A DNA stretch of 64,000 nucleotides. It comes from CAINVV01 sp037137375. GTDB lineage: Bacteria; Bacteroidota; Bacteroidia; Bacteroidales; Prolixibacteraceae. Location of the stretch: assembly GCA_037137375.1 (NCBI GenBank), contig JBAXKJ010000002.1:189834-253833 (forward strand), written 5' to 3'. The notes under the pieces are model-generated. The model had not been told where the DNA came from and did not search any database. It saw only the letters and a program-made list of their open reading frames with translations. The number at the start of each line of letters is the position of its first letter. Position 1 is the stretch's first letter. This document shows, one piece after another, positions 16,297 through 24,024 of the stretch. The position numbers and the translations under genes are program-made.

Positions 16297-16669
16297 TATT
16301 GAATAAAAACTGTTGCAAATTACAACCCGGCAAGTGTGGCAGCGTTGGTTTTCGCTGTGTATTTTTCCGCTCGGGTTGTCTTTCGGCTTGACAGGAATCG
16401 AAGATCAGCGTTAGCTAAATCGCCCGTAATCAGCTCCTGCGTTTAGCTTCCTATGTTATTCCGGGCAAAGTGTTTTTGCTGAAGGTGAAAAGGCGGAGGA
16501 TTCATTGTTACAGAATTTCAGTCATAACACCAAAAATGGGGCTATTCAAAGAAAAATGCAGGACAACGCTGAAAGATGTAATAATCTCGTTGTGATTATA
16601 GGAGAGTCAAGAATCACATTTTCCGATTTTGACAGGGCATATAGAAATTAGTACAAAAGACTAAAAAGG
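16297..16669. other. Intergenic stretch with a gene remnant but no intact gene
   Basis: Between yoeB and selD I find no intact gene, RNA gene or clear terminator. The left half (16297-16429) contains stops in all frames. The right half holds the remnant listed separately. A short ORF starting with ATG near 16540 (MGLFKEKC) is only about 19 codons and is not supported. Confidence 0.5.
16430..16651 (+). pseudogene. Remnant of the 3' end of an unknown gene
   Basis: One frame stays open from just after a TAA (16427-16429) to a TAG at 16649-16651 and gives protein-like sequence: YSGQSVFAEGEKAEDSL, then IQRKMQDNAERCNNLVVIIG and ITFSDFDRAYRN. It has no start codon before an internal ATG and begins in the middle of what looks like a beta/alpha sequence, so it is probably the C-terminal end of a broken gene. 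The family is not recognised. Its tail resembles C-terminal toxin domains only in general character, which is not enough for a call. Confidence 0.35.
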
Positions 16670-17713
16670 ATGAGTGAATTTGATTTATTATCGACGGTTG
16701 AGCAAGGAGGTTGTTCGGCGAAGTTGTCGCCAGTTCAGCTGGGAGAGATACTGGCTAAGTTGCCGAAAGTGGAGCATCCTAACCTGATGGTTGGTATCGA
16801 GACACACGATGATGCCGGGGTTTATAAATTGAATGAAGTGACGGCATTGATTTATACGACGGATTTCTTTCCTCCAATGTGTAGCGATGGTTATGAGTTC
16901 GGGCAGATCGCGGCAGCGAACGCATTGAGTGATGTGTATGCCATGGGCGGAACTCCCCTGCTGGTATTGAATCTAATGATGTTTCCGGCTTCCAGAATTC
17001 CGCTCGAAGTTTTTAGCGCCATCCTGCAGGGAGGTCATGATAAGGTGGCTGAAGCCGTGGCGCTTGTGCTCGGCGGGCATACGATTGAGGATTATCCGCC
17101 TAAATTCGGATTGGCAGTGGTCGGGACCGTTCATCCTGACAGACTGATAGCCAACTCAGGAGTTAAGGCAGGAGATCTGTTGATCCTGACTAAACCGCTG
17201 GGGTCGGGGATCATTTTAGCCGGTCAGCGAAGCAAGATGACGGAGGAATCGACCGTCAGGAAGGCACTGGAATATATGAAGATGCTCAATAAAAGTGGTG
17301 GTGAGGTGATGCAGCAATTCAACCTGAAAGGGGCCACAGATATAACCGGTTTCGGGTTGCTGGGTCATGCCATGCGGATGGCGGATGCCAGTGGGGTAAC
17401 CCTCAGAATTGACTCTCAAAAGTTGCCGCATTTTCCTGAGGCTCTTGCATTGCTTGAAGAGGGATGCATTCCGGGAGCTGCTTTCAGGAACCTGGAATTT
17501 GTAAGAGAACATACGACATTTGGCTCTTTGCTGACTTATGAGCGAAAAATGCTGTGTTGCGATGCGCAGACTTCGGGTGGGTTGCTGATGGCAGTGCCGG
17601 CTAAGAGGGCTGATGAGGTGCTTGAGCAACTAAGAATGAAGGCGGGATTGGTTGATTCAGCGATTATCGGGGAGGCGGTTCCGAGGAGCAGTAGGAGTAT
17701 TTATTTGGATTGA
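16670..17713 (+). CDS. selD: Selenophosphate synthetase (selenide, water dikinase)
   Basis: A 347-residue PurM-like ATPase that makes selenophosphate from selenide and ATP. The N-terminal glycine-rich loop reads EQGGCSAKLSP, with Cys15 and Lys18 aligning with the catalytic Cys17 and Lys20 of E. coli SelD. The second cysteine of the E. coli loop is replaced by alanine, and there is no UGA, so this is a Cys-type enzyme. Metal- and ATP-binding aspartates are in THDDAG, YTTDFFPPM and ANALSDVYAMGG. It should supply the mnmH operon at 4061-7038, about 9.6 kb upstream on the same strand. No selA, selB or tRNA-Sec is visible, so the likely use in this window is selenouridine. Confidence 0.94.
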   Translation: MSEFDLLSTVEQGGCSAKLSPVQLGEILAKLPKVEHPNLMVGIETHDDAGVYKLNEVTALIYTTDFFPPMCSDGYEFGQIAAANALSDVYAMGGTPLLVLNLMMFPASRIPLEVFSAILQGGHDKVAEAVALVLGGHTIEDYPPKFGLAVVGTVHPDRLIANSGVKAGDLLILTKPLGSGIILAGQRSKMTEESTVRKALEYMKMLNKSGGEVMQQFNLKGATDITGFGLLGHAMRMADASGVTLRIDSQKLPHFPEALALLEEGCIPGAAFRNLEFVREHTTFGSLLTYERKMLCCDAQTSGGLLMAVPAKRADEVLEQLRMKAGLVDSAIIGEAVPRSSRSIYLD

Positions 17714-17715
17714 TT

Positions 17716-17910
17716 GGTCCAGATTGCAAATCTGGACCAGCGGGATTAACTCAATGGTCCAGATTGCAAATCTGGACCAGCATCATTCATTGCAAATCTG
17801 GACCAGCGGCAAAAACCGGAAAAAATGAAATCCGGACCAGCTACGATCATTGCAAATCCGGACCAGCAAGAGGAACGCAAAATGGGTCCAGATTACAAAT
17901 CTGGACCAGC
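17716..17910. repeat. Array of six palindromic repeats, 26-bp full unit
   Basis: The full unit GGTCCAGATTGCAAATCTGG plus ACCAGC is a palindrome (arms GGTCCAGATT and AATCTGGACC) with an AGC tail. Full copies lie at 17716-17741, 17756-17781 and 17885-17910 (A for G in the loop). Right-half or shortened copies lie at 17789-17807, 17827-17841 and 17849-17867; the last two have CCGGACC instead of CTGGACC. The first two copies are 40 bases apart, with different bases between. The array starts 3 bases after the selD stop and lies between convergent genes. It is a REP-like element and may also work as a transcription stop or mRNA 3' stabiliser. Confidence 0.85.
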
Positions 17911-17930
17911 GGACTTTATTTGGATTGACC

Positions 17931-18182
17931 CTATTTTTTCTTCTTGCGGAGGAAGAAAACGACACCGGCACCTACGATTACTCCGGCAGCAATATAGATT
18001 GCGGTGTTAGAACTACCTGAAGATTTTTCTTCATCGGCAGCCTGATAGAATACCGGTTTGGCAGCCTTGTCGGCATTTACGGTGTCTTTGTCGGCTTTCG
18101 GGGTGGTCTGTGCCAGTGCAAGGGCGGCAACATTCAGCAGCATCATCACTGCCAAAGTCAAACGAATAATGTTCTTTTTCAT
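17931..18182 (-). CDS. Small exported membrane protein with basic C-terminal tail
   Basis: An 83-residue protein starting at ATG 18182. It has a signal peptide (MKKNIIRLTLAVMMLLNVAALALA), a short polar acidic/lysine-rich region (KADKDTVNADKAAK), a serine/glycine linker and one C-terminal membrane helix (AIYIAAGVIVGAGVVFFL) ending in RKKKK. This is the layout of a surface-exposed single-span protein with a positive-inside stop, similar to a sorting anchor but without an LPXTG motif. The function is unknown. It lies 15 bases downstream of the GT39/TPR gene and may be part of that transcription unit. Confidence 0.65.
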   Translation of the reverse strand: MKKNIIRLTLAVMMLLNVAALALAQTTPKADKDTVNADKAAKPVFYQAADEEKSSGSSNTAIYIAAGVIVGAGVVFFLRKKKK

Positions 18183-18197
18183 GATCAACGATTTTAC

Positions 18198-20300
18198 TTA
18201 TTTAATTGTCTTTGCTAATTCATCATATTTTCGGGCCACCTCCAGATCGGTTGTCCTGTAACTATCTGCCAATCCAACGATTGCCTCCTTAAAATTTGGT
18301 GACATGGTTAAACAGGATTTCAACAGTTCGCGACCCTTTTTTAACTCCTTTTGTCCAACCAATATTTTAGCCAGCGCCGGATAAGCATCAAAATTTTTCC
18401 GGTTTACCCGGATGACAGACTGATATAATTCTGCTGCCCTGGCAACATCCCCTTTTTCGGAATAAATGTTGGCCTGAAACATCAGGATCCGATCATTTTC
18501 CGGATTGATTTCCAACCCTTTCTGTAACAGGGAAAGGGCTTTCTCCGGATCGCCCATCTTGTAACAGACGGAGGCAAAATTAAAAAAGATTAGTTCATCC
18601 TGATCCTCTTTTTTTACTGCTTCTTCAAAATATTTTACTGCTTCTTCATATTGACCCCCAATATATGCCTGATAGCCGAGCAAATCCTGCTTGTTTTCCC
18701 TTTTTAGTACTGCGCAAATAGGGACTCCGCCTGCCTCAATAGTTTTGATGGAATTTTTGGGAGGCCAGACCTTGTTCCTGAGTAAAACAGGTTGAATGTA
18801 ACTGTTGACAACAATGTAATAGTCCCAGTCCTGCTGGCTCCTGGTATTGTAAGTGAAATATTTGAGGGTCAGATTTTTCTCCTTTCTGAAGTACCAGTCC
18901 GCCGGAAAATTGGTGCCGATTTTCAGGGTGTCGCCCGGATGGTTCCTGTGCAGCTCACCGATCAGCCATTCAGATGCCTGGCGCAGGGAATGATAGTAAT
19001 AATCTGTCTCGTAAATCCCATAAGCGCCTTTCAGTCCGTTGGTTAACTGATTGTAATAGAGGTAAAAATAGGGATGATTCCTCACCATGAAGCGGACAGG
19101 ATGGAGTGCAAGCAGTAAAAAAAAGATCAACATGAACCTTTCAAACTTCGACCTGTAACGAAGAACAAGGTGCCATATTCCGATCGCCGACAGCACAACC
19201 ATGGCAGGATAGACAAACAGGAAGTGTCTCCATGAACCGTAAAGATTTGATTGCTCACAGATTACGAAGATAATCGGGAAGATAATGGTGAAAAGGAGAA
19301 ACGCATATTTCTGGAAATCTTGCTTCAGGGCTTTCCCGGCAAGGGCAAAAAAACAGATGATACCCGCCCAGACCAGCAAAGGGATGGTGAGGAGCATCAG
19401 TTTGGGCAGGTAATACCAGGGCATGAAATCGGACCATTCGTGCCGGCCTTCGAAGATCTGCCGAATGGTGGTGGGGAACTGTGCCATGACGTTGAAGGAC
19501 TCCCAGACCCCTGAAATGGGATTTTGCAGCGCGAATGGCCAGAGCAGGATACCGAGCAGCCAGGAGGCCAGGATGATCAGGAAGATAGAGAACAATTTAG
19601 GTCTCAGACGACTAATGCTGAAAGTGGAAGATTCATGGTAATGAATTGCTTCTCTGATGATTAGAAAAAGCAGAAGGTAACAGATTAGCAGCAGTCCACC
19701 GGGTCGGATGCTGATGCCGAAGGCAAATGAGAGGATGAGAGGGAGAAGATCCTGCCACCTTTGCCGGTCGGAGAAGAGCCATTTTAAAAGGAAAAAAGTG
19801 CCGGCAATGTAGGCAAGGGCGAAGGGAATGTCTTTTAAATTGTTTTGAGCATGCCCGAGGAAGGTGGGGGAAACGGCGAAGAGCAACAGGGTAATGATGC
19901 CTGCCCCGTACCCGGAAAGCCAGATTGCCAGCAGGGCTGCCAGAAGGATGGCTACCCAGGCGGCGAAGCTGTTCATCACATGACGGAAGAGGTAGATATC
20001 GTCGATGTTGAACCACTTGATGAATATAGTCGTCAGGTTATCAAACGATTGACCGTAATATTTGAGGTGTGTCGTTGGGGTATCCAGGGCACTCTGGTCT
20101 TTTCCAAAAGAGGCGAAATAGTTGTAAACGTTGACGGATTGATTGTAATGAAGTTCCTCATCGCCCGAAATCCCTGCCTCTTTGGCACTCATGAGCAGAA
20201 AAACCAGCAGTAATCCGGCGCAGAGGTTAAAGAGTCCTTTGGAGAGGCCGTTCTTTCCGGAGATGGGACGGTGAATGATATTGGCCATTGAAACAGGCAT
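18198..20300 (-). CDS. GT39-like membrane glycosyltransferase with C-terminal TPR repeats
   Basis: About 700 residues. The first roughly 450 contain about ten membrane segments with the ArnT/PMT-like (glycosyltransferase 39) plan. The early periplasmic loop has an acidic motif after helix 1 (SGDEELHYNQS) followed by YYGQSFDNLTTIF. Such enzymes move a sugar from a polyprenyl phosphate to a periplasmic acceptor. The C-terminal 170 residues are at least four TPR units (YIGGQYEEAVKYFEEAV, GDPEKALSLLQKGLEINPEN, GDVARAAELYQSVI). The start at ATG 20300 is chosen because it overlaps the stop of the GT2 gene by 1 base (TAATG); the longer frame to 20450 lies inside that gene. The GT2 partner probably makes the lipid-linked sugar. 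Confidence 0.82.
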   Translation of the reverse strand: MPVSMANIIHRPISGKNGLSKGLFNLCAGLLLVFLLMSAKEAGISGDEELHYNQSVNVYNYFASFGKDQSALDTPTTHLKYYGQSFDNLTTIFIKWFNIDDIYLFRHVMNSFAAWVAILLAALLAIWLSGYGAGIITLLLFAVSPTFLGHAQNNLKDIPFALAYIAGTFFLLKWLFSDRQRWQDLLPLILSFAFGISIRPGGLLLICYLLLFLIIREAIHYHESSTFSISRLRPKLFSIFLIILASWLLGILLWPFALQNPISGVWESFNVMAQFPTTIRQIFEGRHEWSDFMPWYYLPKLMLLTIPLLVWAGIICFFALAGKALKQDFQKYAFLLFTIIFPIIFVICEQSNLYGSWRHFLFVYPAMVVLSAIGIWHLVLRYRSKFERFMLIFFLLLALHPVRFMVRNHPYFYLYYNQLTNGLKGAYGIYETDYYYHSLRQASEWLIGELHRNHPGDTLKIGTNFPADWYFRKEKNLTLKYFTYNTRSQQDWDYYIVVNSYIQPVLLRNKVWPPKNSIKTIEAGGVPICAVLKRENKQDLLGYQAYIGGQYEEAVKYFEEAVKKEDQDELIFFNFASVCYKMGDPEKALSLLQKGLEINPENDRILMFQANIYSEKGDVARAAELYQSVIRVNRKNFDAYPALAKILVGQKELKKGRELLKSCLTMSPNFKEAIVGLADSYRTTDLEVARKYDELAKTIK

Positions 20301-21223
20301 TATGGGTTCTCGTCGTGTATTTTCCGGATAAAATAGATCGGCCTGTTCTGGGATTCTTTGTAGATGCGGAAGACATATTCTCCAACGATTCCTAGGAAAA
20401 TCAGCTGGATGGAACCGAGGAAATAGAGGCTCAGCAGGGTGGAGGACCATCCGACGATGGCAAAGCCAAGAATTTTATCGACAATTACATAAATACCTGC
20501 AAGCATGAAAACGATGGTTCCGATCGTGCCCAGCAGCAGACACAGCCGGATGGGAAACCTGGAGAAGGAGAAGATGGCATCGCCGGCGAGGGCGAAGAGT
20601 TTGGAGAGGTTCATCTTCGGATCGCCCTGAAAGCGGTCGTCCCTGATATACTCGACGGTTCCCTGGTTGAACCCGATAAAAGAGCGCAAACCCGGCATGT
20701 ATCGTACTTTTTCCTTCATCGAAAGGAGTGCCTGGAGCGCTTCGCGTGTCATCATGGAGAAGTTCCCGGCATTTTCCATGTATTCGAGTCCGGCGACGTT
20801 TTTGAAGATCAGGTGAAACAGGAAGGTATAAAAAGTCCGTTGTCCGCGGCCTTTTCGTCCGGTTCTCTTGCCGCTCACGATGTCGTAACCTTCCTCCTTG
20901 ATTTTGCGGTACATCTCCGCCAGCAATTCGGGCGGGTCTTGCAAGTCGCCATCCATCATGGCAATTATATCCCCTTTGGAGACTTCGAGTCCGGCAGTAA
21001 AAGCAGCCTGGTGACCGAAATTTTTGGAGAGGGAGATGACCTTGATTTTTTTGTTGGAAAGCCTGTGTTGCAAAAGTTTCGCAACGGTCTGGTCGGTACT
21101 GCCATCGTCCACGAAAAGCAGCTCATGATCGTCCGAAATGGACGCCACAGAGGTCACGACCCGGGAAACCAGGTCGTCGATCAGTTGCTCTTCATTATAA
21201 ACGGGTATAACCAGACTGAACAT
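20300..21223 (-). CDS. GT2 polyprenyl-phosphate glycosyltransferase (DPM1/GtrB-like)
   Basis: A 307-residue protein starting at ATG 21223 (MFSLVIPVYNEEQ); the extra 10 residues to 21253 run into an operator-like repeat. The GT-A domain carries LLFVDDGSTDQT and the DxD-type motif MMDGDLQDPPE. ALSLSKNFGHQAAF-type and GNFSMMTREAL segments follow. Two membrane helices near the C-terminus anchor it (LCLLLGTIGTIVFMLAGIYV, LYFLGSIQLIFLGIVGEYVF). Enzymes of this type transfer a sugar from a nucleotide donor to undecaprenyl phosphate. It is translationally coupled to the GT39-like gene, which would use the lipid-linked product in the periplasm. Confidence 0.9.
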   Translation of the reverse strand: MFSLVIPVYNEEQLIDDLVSRVVTSVASISDDHELLFVDDGSTDQTVAKLLQHRLSNKKIKVISLSKNFGHQAAFTAGLEVSKGDIIAMMDGDLQDPPELLAEMYRKIKEEGYDIVSGKRTGRKGRGQRTFYTFLFHLIFKNVAGLEYMENAGNFSMMTREALQALLSMKEKVRYMPGLRSFIGFNQGTVEYIRDDRFQGDPKMNLSKLFALAGDAIFSFSRFPIRLCLLLGTIGTIVFMLAGIYVIVDKILGFAIVGWSSTLLSLYFLGSIQLIFLGIVGEYVFRIYKESQNRPIYFIRKIHDENP

Positions 21224-21239
21224 ATAGCAAAAATTTAAA

Positions 21240-21278
21240 GCGCCAGTAAACAAAAGTAAAAAAGTTGTTTACTGACGC
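21240..21278 (-). promoter_or_regulatory. Inverted repeat over a -7 box, possible operator of the glycosyltransferase operon
   Basis: Arms CAGTAAACAA (21244-21253) and TTGTTTACTG (21265-21274) are perfect, with an 11-base centre. Outside one mismatched pair they extend by GCG/CGC. The minus-strand -7 element TACTTTTG (21258-21251) lies within the repeat. No -33 TTG at 19-20 bases is visible. It sits 17-55 bases upstream of the GT2 start. Confidence 0.4.
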
Positions 21279-21340
21279 CTAAAATTACAAAAATCTGTAA
21301 AGTAAACTAGTATTGTGTTGGGAGCAAATTGATTCTTCTT

Positions 21341-21402
21341 ACTTCCGGACTTGATTCGTCATCCCGCAATTTATAAGCGGAATCCAAATCAAGTCCGGAA
21401 GT
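21341..21402. repeat. 62-base palindromic element with nested hairpin
   Basis: Arms ACTTCCGGACTTGATT (21341-21356) and AATCAAGTCCGGAAGT (21387-21402) are perfect 16-bp complements. The 30-base centre contains a second stem, CCGC (21364-21367) with GCGG (21377-21380). It lies 18 bases past the stop of the ThuA gene. It resembles dispersed repetitive palindromes found in many bacterial genomes and may stop transcription from the cluster above it. Confidence 0.7.
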
Positions 21403-21420
21403 ATGAGGTATTCGTAACAA

Positions 21421-22644
21421 TCAAATTTTGCGGGGACCCTTCATTCTCTCGAGTGTAAAGGCGGCCGCGTCCTTTAGATCGGCATTTTTTAACAGTTCCT
21501 GAACGGCAGGAACGCAATAATTGGAACCCATCCAGGCGAGTTCTTTGAGAAGGAGTTTCTTGCCTTCGACGGTGGCGCTTTTGTCTTTCAAGACTTTGAC
21601 CATTTGCTTTTCAATGTCCAGCAGAGCGGCAGGGTTTCCACTAACTTTGCGGATTCTACCCTGAAGATCAGTAAAATAGCGGGTGCTTCTGTCGATGGCG
21701 TAAGTTGAAATTTTCTCCATATCCTCCGCGAGCGTGGTTTCTTTATAGTCGGGTCTCAACACGGAGCCTGCGATATTTGGGAAATCAAGGGGAATGGTCT
21801 GGGTAACTTTACCGGAAGCCGCCCATTCGGCGCCACGCTGGAAAGTCACAATAAATCCAACACATTCGGTGGCTGGGTGCGTTTCATCTTTACCAATATG
21901 ACCCATGGCCGTATGGAAAATCCTTCCTTTGCCATATTGGAGGGTCATCAGCATCGGTTCATCCCTGCCAGTTCCTTTTTTGGAGGTATCCGCGAATGCG
22001 GTAGCCAAAATTTCCATATTCTTTGCAGGGCCGCGAAGGGTGCTGTAAAGCTCGTCTTTCCCATGAATCCAGGTGATTGGCAGACCTTTCATGATAGGAT
22101 GATCCGCCTTTCTGGTTTTTACAACGTATTCGTGCTGAGGTCCATGTGAACCTGACGGGCCTGTTGAAACCGAGTCGATAACCAATTTGTTATTTTTGTA
22201 ATAGACATATGGGCCATCTTTGATAGAGCGGCCATTCCAGCCCCCAATACCGATAATCTTATTGTATTCTTTCCAATCGGCGAAAGAGTTATCCGCTTCA
22301 TGATAGATCACGACACCACCGCCATTTTTCACGAAATCCAGAAATTCTGCCTTCGTTTTTTCTGACCAGGATTCTCCGTTATAATCCACTACCACGATGT
22401 TGTACTTTTTAAAATCCGGCTGGAAGGCAGCCATGTTGCCACCTTTTGCCGGTGTAGTGGCTACATCGACCGTAAACAAATTTGTTTGGAGGAGAATCTG
22501 TTTCAGGATCGGACAGGATCCTTCCCAGTTGTGATTGCTTTGACCGGTTACAATCAACGCCTTGTAATTGGCAGCCTGAAGCTGAGTTGCCGAAAATAGA
22601 AGAACTGCGGCGCACAGCAGGACTATGGATTTAAAATTTTTCAT
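21421..22644 (-). CDS. Secreted ThuA-domain protein
   Basis: A 407-residue exported protein (signal MKNFKSIVLLCAAVLLFSATQLQA). Residues about 27-260 form a ThuA (class I glutamine amidotransferase-like) domain. It starts KALIVTGQSNHNWEGSCPIL and contains IVVVDYNGESW, GGGVVIYHEADNSF and a late GKGRIFHTAMGHIG. The last 130 residues are helical, with a HEAT-like look (LLDIEKQMVKVL, LLLKELAWMGSNYCVPAVQELLK). ThuA domains are linked to trehalose and other 3-keto-disaccharide use in rhizobia. Exported versions are common with Gfo/Idh/MocA and DUF1080 genes. No catalytic cysteine of true amidotransferases is apparent. It is the last gene of the 29138-21421 cluster, 9 bases after the upstream oxidoreductase. 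Confidence 0.84.
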   Translation of the reverse strand: MKNFKSIVLLCAAVLLFSATQLQAANYKALIVTGQSNHNWEGSCPILKQILLQTNLFTVDVATTPAKGGNMAAFQPDFKKYNIVVVDYNGESWSEKTKAEFLDFVKNGGGVVIYHEADNSFADWKEYNKIIGIGGWNGRSIKDGPYVYYKNNKLVIDSVSTGPSGSHGPQHEYVVKTRKADHPIMKGLPITWIHGKDELYSTLRGPAKNMEILATAFADTSKKGTGRDEPMLMTLQYGKGRIFHTAMGHIGKDETHPATECVGFIVTFQRGAEWAASGKVTQTIPLDFPNIAGSVLRPDYKETTLAEDMEKISTYAIDRSTRYFTDLQGRIRKVSGNPAALLDIEKQMVKVLKDKSATVEGKKLLLKELAWMGSNYCVPAVQELLKNADLKDAAAFTLERMKGPRKI

Positions 22645-22653
22645 TTTTTGAGA

Positions 22654-23958
22654 TTAAATAGTTGGTAATTGCCAGGGTTGACGATAAGGACGATCGAGCA
22701 GGCGGGCGGCCATCGGGTTACCGATGATCTCTTCTTTTTTAGGATCCCACTTGATTTTCTGTCCCGTTTGCATGGCTATTTCGCCCAATAAAGCTACCGA
22801 GATCGCCCGGTATGCCACTTCGATCGGAGCGATGGTCTTGGCACCGGAGCGAACGCAGTCGACGAAATTTTGCCAGTGGTTGTCGCTTTTGATCAGGTGA
22901 ATCTCATTGGCGCCGATTACTTCATTTAAGATCTTCGGATTGGAGGCCTCCAATACGTTACCACGATTGACGTGTATCCAGCCTTTGTCGCCGTACCAGG
23001 TAGTTCCTGAGCCTTTTTCGAGGCGGGCTTCATTGGCAACCCTCATTTTGATGCCATTGGCATAAGTGCACATGAAGTCATATTCGACCGGAACGTTGTA
23101 GATTCCTTCTCTTGGATAGACTCCTTCACCGACGATTTCAACCGGTCCGGTGTGCTCCAGTCCGGCGCCCCAGTTGGCGATATCGATGTGGTGACCTGCC
23201 CAGTCGGTGAGCTGACCGCCGGAATATTCGAGGATCCAGCGCCAGTTCCAGTGGCTGACTCCCCGGTAGGCTACTTTTGGAGCAGGGCCTAACCACATTT
23301 CCCAGTTGAGTTCTTTGGGAACATCCTGGACTGGTGGTGTTCCGATGCCTTTACCTCCATTAGGAAGGCCTGCCTCGATCAGGTGAATCTTTCCAATCCT
23401 TCCATTGATGGCCAATTCTGCGCCCCTGTGGAAATTGGCGTTGGATCTTTGCCAACTGCCTGTTTGCCAGGTGATTTTATTTTTCTGAACGGCTTTTACG
23501 ATCGTTTGTCCGTCGCGGATGGTGCGGCAGATCGGTTTCTCGCCATAGACATGCAACTTTTTCTCCACGGCTGCGGTGTAAATGATTCCGTGCCAGTGGT
23601 CTGGTAACGCGATGGAGACGGCGTCGAGTTTCTCTTTGTCAAGAAATTCCCGGAAATCGCCATAAGTGCGGCATCCATTGTCGGCGTAGGCCTTGTTTGC
23701 CAGCTCTTTTGCCTGCTGTAAATTGTTGGAATCCACGTCACAGACGGCAACAAACTGTACTTCTTTGTTCAGTTTCAGGAAGTCGCGCATGTTGCTTTTA
23801 CCCTGGGAACCGGTGCCGATTTGACCCATGACCAGCCGGCTACTAGGGGCTAATCTGCCTCCCATTCCCAACGCGGTGGAAGGGATGATCTGCGGGAGGA
23901 TGAGGGCACCCACAGAAGTAACAGCCGAATTTTTCAAAAAAGATCTTCTGTTTGTCAT
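22654..23958 (-). CDS. Tat-exported Gfo/Idh/MocA oxidoreductase
   Basis: A 434-residue protein. The twin-arginine signal is TNRRSFLKNS followed by a hydrophobic stretch. The nucleotide-binding loop is GQIGTGSQGKS (46-56), and the sugar-dehydrogenase motif GEKP (139-142) contains the catalytic-type lysine. A C-terminal beta-sheet domain has the WAGHHIDIANW segment with conserved histidines. Members oxidise or epimerise sugars with tightly bound NAD(P). Exported ones cannot recycle soluble NAD and may use a second substrate or an electron carrier. In this cluster a second family member lies 66 bases upstream and a haem protein just beyond that. Conversion of a glycoside to its 3-keto form is the favoured, unproven role. 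Confidence 0.87.
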   Translation of the reverse strand: MTNRRSFLKNSAVTSVGALILPQIIPSTALGMGGRLAPSSRLVMGQIGTGSQGKSNMRDFLKLNKEVQFVAVCDVDSNNLQQAKELANKAYADNGCRTYGDFREFLDKEKLDAVSIALPDHWHGIIYTAAVEKKLHVYGEKPICRTIRDGQTIVKAVQKNKITWQTGSWQRSNANFHRGAELAINGRIGKIHLIEAGLPNGGKGIGTPPVQDVPKELNWEMWLGPAPKVAYRGVSHWNWRWILEYSGGQLTDWAGHHIDIANWGAGLEHTGPVEIVGEGVYPREGIYNVPVEYDFMCTYANGIKMRVANEARLEKGSGTTWYGDKGWIHVNRGNVLEASNPKILNEVIGANEIHLIKSDNHWQNFVDCVRSGAKTIAPIEVAYRAISVALLGEIAMQTGQKIKWDPKKEEIIGNPMAARLLDRPYRQPWQLPTI

Positions 23959-24024
23959 ATTTATTTAGTTTGAAATGTTTGTCAATTTATCCTTCGTTGC
24001 GATCGAAGGATCGCTGGGCCTTGT

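Noticed and set aside
17716..17910. CRISPR array
   Set aside because: The units are palindromic through their full length, vary in length, and the spacers are short and unequal; no cas genes are near.
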